Assembly: GCF_958405655.1 (NCBI RefSeq)
Contig: NZ_CATYWO010000001.1
Span: 310,001-374,000 of the forward strand
Direction: 5' to 3'
DNA length: 64,000 nt
From: Ralstonia condita
GTDB lineage: Bacteria > Pseudomonadota > Gammaproteobacteria > Burkholderiales > Burkholderiaceae
Shown: one piece after another, positions 24,708 through 33,407 of the stretch
How positions within the stretch are numbered: position 1 is the first letter of the stretch
Layout: the number at the start of each line of letters is the position of its first letter
The notes under the pieces: model-generated
Databases searched by the model: none
Seen by the model: the letters and a program-made list of their open reading frames with translations, nothing else
What the model was told of the DNA's origin: nothing
Position numbers and translations under genes: made by a program

Positions 24708-26600
24708 GTGCCCGTTGGGGGCGTGCTTACGGCACAATCCGTCATCCGCTTTCTTCCTCGCACGCCCTTGAACGCCTCGTTGCGCCTTTTCTTTGCCAAG
24801 TTCGGGCTGGCCAGCCGCACGCCCCTTGAGCTCGACGCTCGCGCCAAGCTCCTTGCCGCCGTCCACCGCGGTGCGCCCATGGGGATCGCTGCCTCGATCG
24901 TGCTTCCCGCCCTGACGGTCGCCGCGTTCTGGAGTGCGCCAAACCGGCCGGAGCTGCTGGGCTGGTCGTTGATCATGCTGTGCCTGACGGCTTCGGGCCT
25001 GCGTTTCTATTTCGGCTATCGCTATGACTTGACCCGCATGACGCTGGCCGTGCACACCCGCAAGTGGTGGACGGGCATGCATGTCATGTCGGCGGTGGGT
25101 GGGGTGGCGTGGGGTTGTTCGGCCGGGCTGTACTTCATGTCGCCGTCGCTCGAGTTCAGCAGCTTGTTGATGATCGTCATCATGGGCGTGGCGGCAGCAG
25201 CGGTGTTGTCGCAGGCGCCGGTGCCGTCGAGCTTGCTGATTCTGGGGGCGGGCATCCTGGTGCCCCACTTCGTGCTGGCCGAACAGGCCTTCCCCGGGCA
25301 CGGGCTGTACCTGCGTGGCGTGTTGTTGTTCTTCGCGGCCCTCTTGATACGGTATGCCGTGAACATCCACAACACGCTGGTGCGTGAAATCCAGTTGGAG
25401 AATGAAAGCCGCCAGCTCGCGCGCCGGTATCAGGACGAAAAGCAGCGGGCGCTGTCGGCGTCGGAGGAAAAATCGCGCTTTCTGGCTGCGGCCAGTCATG
25501 ACCTGCGCCAGCCGGTGCACGCGCTGGTGCTGCTGGTGGAGGCGCTGCGAGCGCGCAACCAGTCCGAATCGCTGGCACCCCTGGTGGAGCAGCTTGCCTC
25601 GGGCGCAGCCACCATCGACCTGCTGTTCCGCTCGCTGCTGGATCTGTCCAAGCTGGAGAGCCGCAAGACCTCGCCCACGCTTGAGCCGGTCGATCTCGGC
25701 GAGGTCATCACCGAGGTGGTCCAACAGTTCATGCCCGATGCCCGTGCCAAGGGGCTGACGCTCACCCAGCGCATTCCTCCGCTGCCGGTGTTCGGGATGG
25801 CCGAGCCGGTGCTGCTGCGCCGGGCGCTGTTCAACCTGCTGCAGAACGCGCTGCGCTACACCGAGCGGGGCGGCGTGATGGTAGCGCTGCGCGTACGCCA
25901 GAAATACCTGCGCATCGAGGTCTGGGATACCGGTATCGGCATCGCGCCCGAGCACCAGAAAGACATCTTTTCGACGTACTACCAGGTCGAGAACCCCGAG
26001 CGAGACCCCAGCCAGGGCCTCGGCCTGGGCCTATCGATCTACAAGGAATGCGTGCGGCTGCTGCGCGGCACGTTTGGTGTGCGTTCGGTCCCAGGACGCG
26101 GTTCGATGTTCTGGATGGCACTACGTCCGGTGCCGGCAGAGGTGAGGGCGCCCCTGGCCGCCCAGCCGCGCGCCGAGCAGAAGCGCGCGGTGCTGGACCA
26201 GCCTCGGTTCTCGGGGGTGGTTCTGGTGGTCGATGACGATCCGCAGATTCGCAAGGCATGGCACGCCCTGCTCGAAGCCTGGGGCGTCGAAGTGCACAGC
26301 GCTGCCGATGGCACCGGCGCCGAACAGCTGCTGGCAAGGGGGCTGCGGCCGCAGATCATCTTCTGCGACCTGCGTCTGCCTGGCAAGGAGGATGGCCTCC
26401 AGTTGCTGGAGCGCTGGCAGGTCAGTCATCCGGACGCGCATGCCGTGCTGCTCACCGGCGATCGCAATTCCGAGGCGCTGGCCCGCGCCGAAGAAGCGGG
26501 CTACCTGCTGCTGGCCAAGCCGATGGACCCGAACATGCTGCGCGTACTGCTCAAGCGCTGGCTGCGCGGGCGCGCCGCCGAGCCGCAGATCGCCTACTGA
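24708..26600 (+). CDS. hybrid sensor histidine kinase/response regulator
   Basis: A 630-residue membrane sensor. About six hydrophobic helices lie between residues 55 and 220, with no large extracellular domain. A short coiled coil (225-255) follows, then HisKA with His264 in SHDLRQP, and HATPase with N380 (NLLQNALRY), DTGIGI and GLGLGLSI. A C-terminal receiver has Asp508-510 and the phospho-acceptor Asp554 (FCDLRLPG). The GTG at 24708 is uncertain; later GTG/TTG codons are possible. It converges with a LuxR-type response regulator 40 bp away, its probable partner. The signal is unknown. Confidence 0.9.
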   Translation: MPVGGVLTAQSVIRFLPRTPLNASLRLFFAKFGLASRTPLELDARAKLLAAVHRGAPMGIAASIVLPALTVAAFWSAPNRPELLGWSLIMLCLTASGLRFYFGYRYDLTRMTLAVHTRKWWTGMHVMSAVGGVAWGCSAGLYFMSPSLEFSSLLMIVIMGVAAAAVLSQAPVPSSLLILGAGILVPHFVLAEQAFPGHGLYLRGVLLFFAALLIRYAVNIHNTLVREIQLENESRQLARRYQDEKQRALSASEEKSRFLAAASHDLRQPVHALVLLVEALRARNQSESLAPLVEQLASGAATIDLLFRSLLDLSKLESRKTSPTLEPVDLGEVITEVVQQFMPDARAKGLTLTQRIPPLPVFGMAEPVLLRRALFNLLQNALRYTERGGVMVALRVRQKYLRIEVWDTGIGIAPEHQKDIFSTYYQVENPERDPSQGLGLGLSIYKECVRLLRGTFGVRSVPGRGSMFWMALRPVPAEVRAPLAAQPRAEQKRAVLDQPRFSGVVLVVDDDPQIRKAWHALLEAWGVEVHSAADGTGAEQLLARGLRPQIIFCDLRLPGKEDGLQLLERWQVSHPDAHAVLLTGDRNSEALARAEEAGYLLLAKPMDPNMLRVLLKRWLRGRAAEPQIAY

Positions 26601-26640
26601 AAGGAACGTGAGGGGACGGCGCCGGATGGCGCCGGAAGGA

Positions 26641-27306
26641 TCAGGCGGCGCCCGTCAGGCGGAACCGCTCCATGCGCGAGATGATCTGGATGCGCGTGCG
26701 CACGCCCAGCCGCTGCAGGATCGCCGAGACATGTTCCTTGACGGTGTTCTCCGTCAGGCCCAATTGGCGCGCAATGGATTTGTTCGGCAGTCCTTCAAGC
26801 AGTAACGCCAGCACCGAACCCTGACGCGGGGTCAGGCCCAGTTCAGCCGGCGTGATGGGGATGCCGTGCGACGCGCCGCCCTTGCCGTTGACGCCGCCCA
26901 GATCGTCTTCCGTCGGAAACGACGTGTCGCCGCCGAAGATGCCCGCCACGGCTTTGGAGAACGCGTGCGCGTCGGCATGCTTGCCGATGAATCCGATGGC
27001 GCCCAGGGCCTGCGCCTTGGCGACGATCTCCGGCGTGTTCTCGGCAGACATGAAGGCAAAGCGCGCTTCAGGCAGCTTGCCGCGCAGTTCGCGCATGGCG
27101 TCGAAGCCCGTGCAATCCGACAGCCAGACGTCGAGCAGGACGACGTCCGGGCGCACGCCGTCGTCGACCAGTGCCAGCGCCTGGCGGCGACCGATGGCTG
27201 CGTGCACCTGAACTTCAGGCAGGGCTTGTGCAAGAAAGGTGGTGGTGCCAGACAAGGCGAGAGGGTGGTCGTCAACCACCAGCAGGCTACGCAGCGAGCT
27301 CGTCAT
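26641..27306 (-). CDS. LuxR/NarL-type response regulator
   Basis: A 221-residue two-component regulator. The receiver domain (about 6-125) has acidic pocket VDDHP and phospho-acceptor Asp59 in VVLLDVWLSD. The C-terminal NarL-type helix-turn-helix (about 155-215) reads LTPRQGSVLALLLEGLPNKSIARQLGLTENTVKEH. The ATG at 27306 begins MTSSLRSLLVVDDHP; longer frames are not protein-like. It faces the hybrid kinase tail to tail, so the two probably form one phosphorelay. Target genes are not evident. Confidence 0.93.
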   Translation of the reverse strand: MTSSLRSLLVVDDHPLALSGTTTFLAQALPEVQVHAAIGRRQALALVDDGVRPDVVLLDVWLSDCTGFDAMRELRGKLPEARFAFMSAENTPEIVAKAQALGAIGFIGKHADAHAFSKAVAGIFGGDTSFPTEDDLGGVNGKGGASHGIPITPAELGLTPRQGSVLALLLEGLPNKSIARQLGLTENTVKEHVSAILQRLGVRTRIQIISRMERFRLTGAA

Positions 27307-27698
27307 TCTTATTCCCCGGTGAGGGCACTGCCCTCTTGTTGTTGTACGCGTGCCGGCCCGGCGCGGGCGGTGGCTTCCGGGCTTGTGGCTCCGGTCAGCC
27401 GTCACGGTCATGGTCCACGCGATGTTGCAGCGCGAGACGATTCGAAGCGGGTATGCGCCGAACCATCGCTGGCAGCACACCCGACCCCCGGGCGCGCGGA
27501 CATTTATGGTGTTGAGATTATCAGAGCGCGGCATGGCGCGCCAACGTTAGGCCCGCCGTTTTTGCTGGCGCGGCAGGGTTTTTCCATCACGCGTCGGCTA
27601 AATACCACGCTCATGCCAAAACTCCCTGCCACGTGGCCATGCAGGCGTCACACCGCATTTTCATGGGGGGAATGCGGCACACTTGATAAAATGCCGCG
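27307..27698. other. gene-free divergent region between the response regulator and purN
   Basis: Nearly 400 bp with no supported gene. It must hold the divergent promoters. At the right end, TAAAAT (27687-27692) lies 6 bp before the purN ATG and inside the inverted repeat GCGGCA (27674-27679) / TGCCGC (27692-27697). No Shine-Dalgarno sequence lies within 15 bp of that ATG. Nothing else recognised. Confidence 0.4.
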
Positions 27699-28349
27699 AT
27701 GAAAAACATCGTCATTCTGATTTCCGGGCGGGGCTCCAATATGGAAGCCATCGTTCGCGCATGCCAATCCGAAGGCTGGCCGGGCCGGATTGCTGCCGTC
27801 ATCTCCAATCGCCCGGATGCTGCGGGGCTCGGGTTTGCGGCCTCGCATGGCATTGCCACCGCGGTCGTGGACCACAAGGGTTATCCGGACCGCGAGAGCT
27901 TTGATGCGGCCCTGGCGCAAGCAATCGACGGCTTCTCGCCCGATCTGGTTGTGCTTGCCGGCTTCATGCGCATCCTGACTGCCGGTTTCGTGAAGCACTA
28001 CGAGCGACGCATGCTGAACATCCATCCGTCGCTGTTGCCCTGTTTTCCGGGCCTGCACACGCACGAGCAGGCGCTTGCCGTGGGCGTGAAGGTTCACGGT
28101 GCGACGGTCCATTTCGTGACCGCCGAGCTAGACCACGGCCCGATCGTGCTGCAGGCAGCCATCGAGGTCCGTCAGAGCGACACACCGGATACGCTCGCCG
28201 CACGGCTGCTGACGCAGGAACATGTGATCTATCCGCGCGCCGTGCGCTGGTTTGTGGAGGGGCGCTTGAGCCTTGACCAGGGGGTGGTCCGGGTGTCGCC
28301 GGATGTCTCGCAACTCGTGATTGGCGCGGACGCCGCGGAGGTAGCATGA
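27699..28349 (+). CDS. purN: phosphoribosylglycinamide formyltransferase
   Basis: A 216-residue enzyme that formylates GAR with 10-formyl-THF in purine synthesis. The catalytic triad is at Asn107, His109 (MLNIHPSLLP) and Asp145 (ELDHGPI), as in E. coli PurN. The N-terminal VILISGRGSNM binds the substrate phosphate. Its TGA overlaps the ATG of the next gene (ATGA), so purN starts a four-gene run with an RNA methyltransferase, a PLD-like nuclease and an MscS channel. Confidence 0.97.
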   Translation: MKNIVILISGRGSNMEAIVRACQSEGWPGRIAAVISNRPDAAGLGFAASHGIATAVVDHKGYPDRESFDAALAQAIDGFSPDLVVLAGFMRILTAGFVKHYERRMLNIHPSLLPCFPGLHTHEQALAVGVKVHGATVHFVTAELDHGPIVLQAAIEVRQSDTPDTLAARLLTQEHVIYPRAVRWFVEGRLSLDQGVVRVSPDVSQLVIGADAAEVA

Positions 28350-29728
28350 GCCAGGAACGTCAGCGCCCGCGTGGCAACGCGACAGGCAAACAGCGTCCCA
28401 CCTCCGGCGGAGGATGGTATCGGGCGCCGCAGGGCAAGCGGCCGCAGGGCAGTGCGCCTCGCCCACGCACCGGTGTGCACGGTAGTCATCTGGAGCATTT
28501 GGACAAGGTGCTCGCGCGGCTGCTGCACTTTGCTGCACCGGCCGACATGGTCGTCAGCCAGTACTTCCGTGAGCATCACGAGCTTGGCCATCGCGAGCGC
28601 GGCATCATTGCCGAAGCGGCCTTTGCGGTATTGCGTCGCAAGGTGGAATTCGGCCAGTTTGCCGAAAGCGGCACCGGCCCGGCGCGCCGCCGCCTGGTGT
28701 TGCTCGGCCTGCTGCAGACCGCTGGCCGTGACGCCATCGCCCCGTTCCTGAGTCCGGCTGAAGCGGAATGGCTGGATCGTTGGGCAATGCGCGACCGCGA
28801 AGCCCTGGCGCCGCGCGTGCGCGCCAATCTGCCGGATTGGCTGTTTGACGCATTGGTCGCGCAGCATGGCGCGGATTTCACCGAAGCGCTGGCCCAGGCG
28901 TGGTTGGCTCCCGCACCGCTGGACCTGCGGGTGAATACCCTCAAGGGCGATCGCGACGGGGTGCTCGCCACGCTGGCCGAAGCCGGTATCGAGAGCGCTG
29001 CGGCACCGCTGTCGCCGGTGGGCATCCGCCTGGCAGGCAAGCCGGCGCTGAACAAGCTCGACATCTTCACCAATGGCACGGTCGAAGTGCAGGATGAGGG
29101 CAGCCAGTTGCTGTGCCAGCTGTTGGCGCCCAAGCGTGGCGAGATGGTGGTCGACTTCTGCGCGGGCGCTGGCGGTAAAACGCTGGCCATTGGCGCTGCA
29201 ATGCGCTCGACTGGGCGTCTGTACGCCTTCGACGTGTCGGAAAAGCGGTTGTCGAATCTTGGCCCCCGGCTGGCGCGCAGCGGTTTGTCCAACGTCCATC
29301 CGAGCCGGATCGACAGCGAGCACGATGCCAAGGTCAAGCGTCTGGCCGGCAAGATCGATCGCGTGCTGGTCGATGCGCCTTGCAGCGGGCTCGGCACACT
29401 GCGCCGCAATCCAGACCTGAAGTGGCGCCAATCCGCCCAGGCCATCGAAGAAATGTCGGCCAAGCAGCAATCGATCCTGGCGTCGGCTGCGCGCCTGCTG
29501 AAGCCGGGCGGCCGTCTGGTCTATGCAACCTGCAGCGTGCTCGCGCGCGAGAACCAGCAGGTGGTCGAACAGTTCCTGGCCGCGCATGATGACTTCGTGC
29601 TCGTGCCTGCCGGCGAGGTGCTCGCCGCGCAGAAGATTCCGTTGGAAATGGGTGCCTATCTGGAGCTCTACCCGCACGTGCATCAGACCGATGGCTTCTT
29701 CGCGGCGGTGCTGGAGCGCCGCGCATGA
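28346..29728 (+). CDS. RsmB-like SAM-dependent RNA m5C methyltransferase
   Basis: A 460-residue NOL1/NOP2/Sun-family methyltransferase. Class I SAM motifs: DFCAGAGGKTLAIG (motif I), DAPCSGLGTLRRNPDLKWR (motif IV with one catalytic Cys) and YATCSVLARENQ (motif VI with the second Cys). Residues 1-45 are basic and Gly-rich, and about 45-170 replace the NusB-like domain of true RsmB with a shorter helical region, so I do not assign rsmB. Target RNA unknown. ATGA overlaps at both ends couple it to purN and the PLD-like gene. Confidence 0.9.
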   Translation: MSQERQRPRGNATGKQRPTSGGGWYRAPQGKRPQGSAPRPRTGVHGSHLEHLDKVLARLLHFAAPADMVVSQYFREHHELGHRERGIIAEAAFAVLRRKVEFGQFAESGTGPARRRLVLLGLLQTAGRDAIAPFLSPAEAEWLDRWAMRDREALAPRVRANLPDWLFDALVAQHGADFTEALAQAWLAPAPLDLRVNTLKGDRDGVLATLAEAGIESAAAPLSPVGIRLAGKPALNKLDIFTNGTVEVQDEGSQLLCQLLAPKRGEMVVDFCAGAGGKTLAIGAAMRSTGRLYAFDVSEKRLSNLGPRLARSGLSNVHPSRIDSEHDAKVKRLAGKIDRVLVDAPCSGLGTLRRNPDLKWRQSAQAIEEMSAKQQSILASAARLLKPGGRLVYATCSVLARENQQVVEQFLAAHDDFVLVPAGEVLAAQKIPLEMGAYLELYPHVHQTDGFFAAVLERRA

Positions 29729-30294
29729 AGGCGCGCCAATGGGGTTGGCTGCTGGCTGTCGTCCTGGCGTGCGGCGCAGGTGGCGTCGCGCAGGCGCGTG
29801 GTACGCCGCCGGTGCTCCCCGCCAAGGGCACGGTCCAGGCTGCCTTTACGCCCGACGACGATATCGAAGGCCTCCTGGCCGATGCCATCGATCAGGCGCG
29901 CGAGCAAGTGCTGGTGCAGGCGTATCTGCTGTCCAACAAGGCGATCGTGCGGGCGTTGTTGTCGGCGCACCAGCGCGGCGTGGACGTGCGGGTACTGGCT
30001 GACCGCGAGCAGATGATGCGCGCGAATGGCAGTCGCGTGCCCGACATTGCCAACGCGGGCATTCCGGTCTTGCTGGAGGTCCGGTACAAGAACGCCCACA
30101 ACAAGGTCATCGTGATCGACCCGCGCGGCGCGCATCCGGTGCTGGTGACCGGCAGCTTCAACTTCACGCAGACCGCGCAGCGCGGCAACGCTGAAAACGT
30201 GCTGATCGTGCGAGGCGATCCCGACCTTGCGCAGCGCTATGCCGCCAACTGGCAAAAGCACGCGGGCGATGCGCTGCCCTATCGCGCGCAATAG
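29725..30294 (+). CDS. secreted phospholipase D-like / Nuc-type nuclease
   Basis: A 189-residue exported protein with a signal peptide ending AQA (residues 1-25) and a single HKD motif, HNKVIVID, followed by TGSFNFTQTAQ. One HKD per chain implies a dimer, as in the Nuc endonuclease from Salmonella; related proteins cleave DNA or phosphodiesters. TLQ/FTPDDD and ADAIDQAREQVLVQAYLLSNKAI form the core N-half. It may act in the periplasm. It overlaps the methyltransferase gene by 4 bp. Confidence 0.87.
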   Translation: MKARQWGWLLAVVLACGAGGVAQARGTPPVLPAKGTVQAAFTPDDDIEGLLADAIDQAREQVLVQAYLLSNKAIVRALLSAHQRGVDVRVLADREQMMRANGSRVPDIANAGIPVLLEVRYKNAHNKVIVIDPRGAHPVLVTGSFNFTQTAQRGNAENVLIVRGDPDLAQRYAANWQKHAGDALPYRAQ

Positions 30295-30306
30295 GCGCGG
30301 TTTCCG

Positions 30307-31671
30307 ATGAATGGCTTTCCCCTGAACCACATTGCATTGGGCCATATGATCGGCGACATCGTCTCCGACCTCGGCGGCCCACGCTTCATCTGGCAACTCG
30401 GTGTACTGGCGGCTTTGCTGGCGGCTGCCTGGCTGATTGCACGGCCCATCGTACGGCGCTTGCGTACCCGCCATGTCGACGACACCTTTGCGCTGCGCTT
30501 CGCGTGGTCGAGCCTGGAGCGGGCGATGTTCCCGCTGTTCGGCTGGCTGCTGGTGCTGGGCGCGCGTTATGCGCTGGTGGGCACCATGCCGATCAGCGTG
30601 TTCCGGTTGGCCGCGGTGCCGCTGTTCAGCCTGGCGATGCTGTACCTCGCCTTCTACGTGCTGCGTCGCGTGCTCTCTGCGAACGGCGAGTTGCACGGGA
30701 TGCTGGTGCTGGTGGAGCGCGTCCTCACCACGCTGATGTGGATCGGCATGGTGCTCTACGTGCTCGGCGTGCTCGGGGATGTGATCGATTACCTCGATAG
30801 CATCCGGTTTGCCGTGGGTGGTAAACAGAAAGTCAGCCTGGCAGCCATGCTGATGGGCGCGGTGTGGATTCTCCTCACGGTGCTCGTCGCGATGTGGTTT
30901 GGCTCATGGCTGGACAGCCGCATCACGCGCGCTTCGGCATTGGACGCCAACCTGAAGGTGGTGCTTTCGCGTGTCGCCAAGGCGGCGCTGCTGCTGGTGT
31001 CCTTGCTGCTGAGCTTGTCGCTGGTGGGCATCGACCTGACGGTCCTGTCGGTATTCGGAGGTGCGCTTGGGGTCGGCCTGGGTTTCGGCTTGCAGAAGAT
31101 CGCGAGTAACTACGTCTCGGGCTTCATCATCCTGCTGGAGCGCTCACTCAAGCTTGGCGACCAGATCACGGTGAGCAGCTTCACTGGCATCGTGACGCAG
31201 ATCCGCACGCGCTACACCGTCGTGCGCAACGGTGATGGCGACACGCTGGTGCCGAACGAGTTGATGGTCGCCCAAGCGGTGCAGAACCACAACGAACGCG
31301 GCACCGTGCGAGTCGCGGTGCGCGTGCAGGCTTCATACGCGGCCGAACCGGAAACGGTACTGGCCCTGCTGGTGGCATGCGCCGAGGGCATCCCGCGCGT
31401 ACTTACAGACCCTGCGCCTGCCGCCTTCCTGGTGCTCTTTGCCGATAGCGGCATCGAGTACGAACTCGGCGTGTGGATCAACGATCCGCACAACGGCAAG
31501 CTCGGCGTGCAGTCCGATTTGAACCGGGCAATCTATCGTCGCTTCAAGGCGGCGGGAATCGAGATTCCCTTCCCGCAGCGTGAGGTGCGCGTGCTGGGGG
31601 CGACGGAGCCGTCTTCGGCCGCAAGGAGTGACCTTGGCGCCTCGTCTGCCGGGCCGTCCGTCTCTGCCTAG
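30307..31671 (+). CDS. MscS-family mechanosensitive ion channel
   Basis: A 454-residue membrane channel. Several N-terminal helices (about 35-245) precede the pore helix TM3 of the MscS type (SVFGGALGVGLGFGLQKIASNYVSGFIILLE), followed by the beta domain LKLGDQITVSSFTGIVTQIRTRYTVVRN and a C-terminal alpha/beta domain ending before residue 440. It is larger than E. coli MscS and resembles the YbdG/YnaI-type paralogues, which release solutes on osmotic downshock. It starts 13 bp after the PLD-like gene. Confidence 0.93.
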   Translation: MNGFPLNHIALGHMIGDIVSDLGGPRFIWQLGVLAALLAAAWLIARPIVRRLRTRHVDDTFALRFAWSSLERAMFPLFGWLLVLGARYALVGTMPISVFRLAAVPLFSLAMLYLAFYVLRRVLSANGELHGMLVLVERVLTTLMWIGMVLYVLGVLGDVIDYLDSIRFAVGGKQKVSLAAMLMGAVWILLTVLVAMWFGSWLDSRITRASALDANLKVVLSRVAKAALLLVSLLLSLSLVGIDLTVLSVFGGALGVGLGFGLQKIASNYVSGFIILLERSLKLGDQITVSSFTGIVTQIRTRYTVVRNGDGDTLVPNELMVAQAVQNHNERGTVRVAVRVQASYAAEPETVLALLVACAEGIPRVLTDPAPAAFLVLFADSGIEYELGVWINDPHNGKLGVQSDLNRAIYRRFKAAGIEIPFPQREVRVLGATEPSSAARSDLGASSAGPSVSA

Positions 31672-32037
31672 CGCAGGAAGGGGCGCAACGGTGCCCCCTT
31701 GTCCTGGGTCAAATCTGCGGTTTTCCCCCATGATTCATAAGGGGTATTCGGTTAGAATCATGGGTACTCTTGCAAAGAAAGAGACGGCTCCGCGGCGGTG
31801 GCTTGCTACTTGCGGCAAAGTGCCGCGAATGGCTTGCATTGCGGAGTTGCGGACGTCATATCAATGGCATTGGCATGAAGCCGGCTATGTGACGCGCAAG
31901 CCAGGTGCTGACACCCAATACCGCGCCCAGACGACCTCCTTGTCGCGATCCAGCGACAGCGGATGGCCTGAAGATTCAGCCTCGGCCGTTTCGAACCAGG
32001 CTGTTTCTATGACCCCGAGTTGACCCCGGAGAGTGCT
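31672..32037 (+). promoter_or_regulatory. gene-free leader of the desaturase gene with an inverted repeat over the promoter
   Basis: Contains a weak hairpin just after mscS (AAGGGGC at 31678-31684, GCCCCCTT at 31693-31700). It then holds a perfect 10-bp inverted repeat, CCCATGATTC (31727-31736) and GAATCATGGG (31755-31764), separated by 18 bp. The right arm overlaps a -10-like TAGAAT (31753-31758), suggesting an operator or a regulatory stem-loop. From there to the TTG start there are about 270 nt of leader, including an unsupported 87-codon frame. Confidence 0.5.
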
Positions 32038-33228
32038 TTGATCGACTCCACCCTGAATTTTCTTGCTAACGGCATCCTGAATTGGGCCTGGTGGCAAATC
32101 CTGATTTTTACGCTGGTGGTCACACACATCACCATCGCGGGCGTTACGATTTTTCTGCACCGTAGCCAGGCCCATCGTGCGCTGGACCTGCATCCGATTC
32201 CCGCGCATTTCTTCCGCTTCTGGTTGTGGCTGACCACCGGCATGGTTACGAAGGAATGGACTGCCATCCACCGCAAGCACCACGCCAAGTGCGAGACCGA
32301 AGACGACCCGCACAGCCCGCAGACCCGCGGCATCCGGAAGGTTTTGCTGGAAGGCGCCGAACTCTACCGCGCCGAGGCCAAGAACAAGGAAACCATCCAG
32401 AAGTTCGGTCATGGCACGCCTGATGACTGGATCGAACGCAATCTGTATTCGAAGTTCACCTGGCAGGGCGTAGGCCTGATGCTGATCCTGGACGTGCTGA
32501 TGTTCGGCGCGCTCGGGTTGACGGTGTGGGCCGTGCAGATGCTCTGGATCCCGATCCACGCCGCCGGCATCATCAATGGCCTGGGCCACTACTGGGGCTA
32601 TCGCAACTTCGACTGCGAAGACGCTTCGACCAACGTGTTTCCGTGGGGCCTGATCATCGGTGGTGAGGAACTGCACAACAATCACCACACGTATGCCACG
32701 TCGGCCAAGTTCTCGATCAAGTGGTACGAGTTCGACGTGGGCTGGGGCTATATCCGCGCCCTGGAAATCATGGGTCTGGCCAAAGTCAAGAAAGTTGCGC
32801 CAAAAGCACGTTTTGTGGATGCGAAGCCGGTTGACCAGAACACCCTGGAAGCCATTATCGCCAACCGCTACGACGTGATGGCGCGCTATGCCAAGACCGT
32901 CAAGCTGGCCTATCGGCAGGAACTGGCGAAGATGAAGGCATCCCGCGATGTTGAATATCGCGCACTCAAGCCGGCGCGCAAGTGGTTCCACCGCGACGAA
33001 GCCAAGCTCGGCGCGCCGCAACGCGAGCAGCTCTCGCAAATCGTGTCGGACCACTCGTCCCTGCACACATTCGTCGAGATGCGCCGCGAGCTCGGCGCCC
33101 TGTGGAGCCGCTCGAATGCGTCGCGCGAGCAGTTGTTGAGCCAACTGCAGGAATGGTGCAAGCGCGCGGAGGAAAGCGGTATCCACGCGCTGCAGGAGTT
33201 TGCCGTGCGCCTGCGCCGCTACGCCTGA
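32038..33228 (+). CDS. fatty acid desaturase (DesA/acyl-CoA desaturase family)
   Basis: A 396-residue di-iron membrane desaturase. The three His boxes are present: HRSQAHRAL (HxxxxH), HRKHHAKCE (HxxHH) and HNNHHTYATS (HxxHH). Two pairs of hydrophobic segments lie between them. The family ends near residue 270; here about 120 extra, charged, probably helical residues follow. TTG at 32038 is used with GGAG at 32028-32031; the alternative TTG at 32020 lacks a site. It introduces a cis double bond in acyl chains (position inferred, not visible). A terminator follows. Confidence 0.92.
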   Translation: MIDSTLNFLANGILNWAWWQILIFTLVVTHITIAGVTIFLHRSQAHRALDLHPIPAHFFRFWLWLTTGMVTKEWTAIHRKHHAKCETEDDPHSPQTRGIRKVLLEGAELYRAEAKNKETIQKFGHGTPDDWIERNLYSKFTWQGVGLMLILDVLMFGALGLTVWAVQMLWIPIHAAGIINGLGHYWGYRNFDCEDASTNVFPWGLIIGGEELHNNHHTYATSAKFSIKWYEFDVGWGYIRALEIMGLAKVKKVAPKARFVDAKPVDQNTLEAIIANRYDVMARYAKTVKLAYRQELAKMKASRDVEYRALKPARKWFHRDEAKLGAPQREQLSQIVSDHSSLHTFVEMRRELGALWSRSNASREQLLSQLQEWCKRAEESGIHALQEFAVRLRRYA

Positions 33229-33248
33229 TCTTTCTGTTTCATAGGTGA

Positions 33249-33278
33249 AGCCCCGCTCCGCAGCGGGGCTTTTCTTTT
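33249..33278 (+). terminator. rho-independent terminator of the desaturase gene
   Basis: A 9-bp perfect stem AGCCCCGCT/AGCGGGGCT (33249-33257 and 33262-33270), 4-nt loop CCGC, then TTTCTTTT, 20 bp after the stop codon. Confidence 0.93.
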
Positions 33279-33407
33279 GGGTAAACTGCCCCCAACTCAT
33301 CGCCTTAGGAAGCTGCGACAACGCATCGCGGCGCGAGTCCTCCTCATACACCGTCCGTTTCATTGCCGAGCCTGTTTCTTGGCGCCCTGCCGGACGGGGA
33401 GACCACC

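Noticed and set aside
31760..32023. 87-codon frame starting in the desaturase promoter
   Set aside because: No homology pattern, no ribosome site, starts within the inverted repeat; may be leader only.
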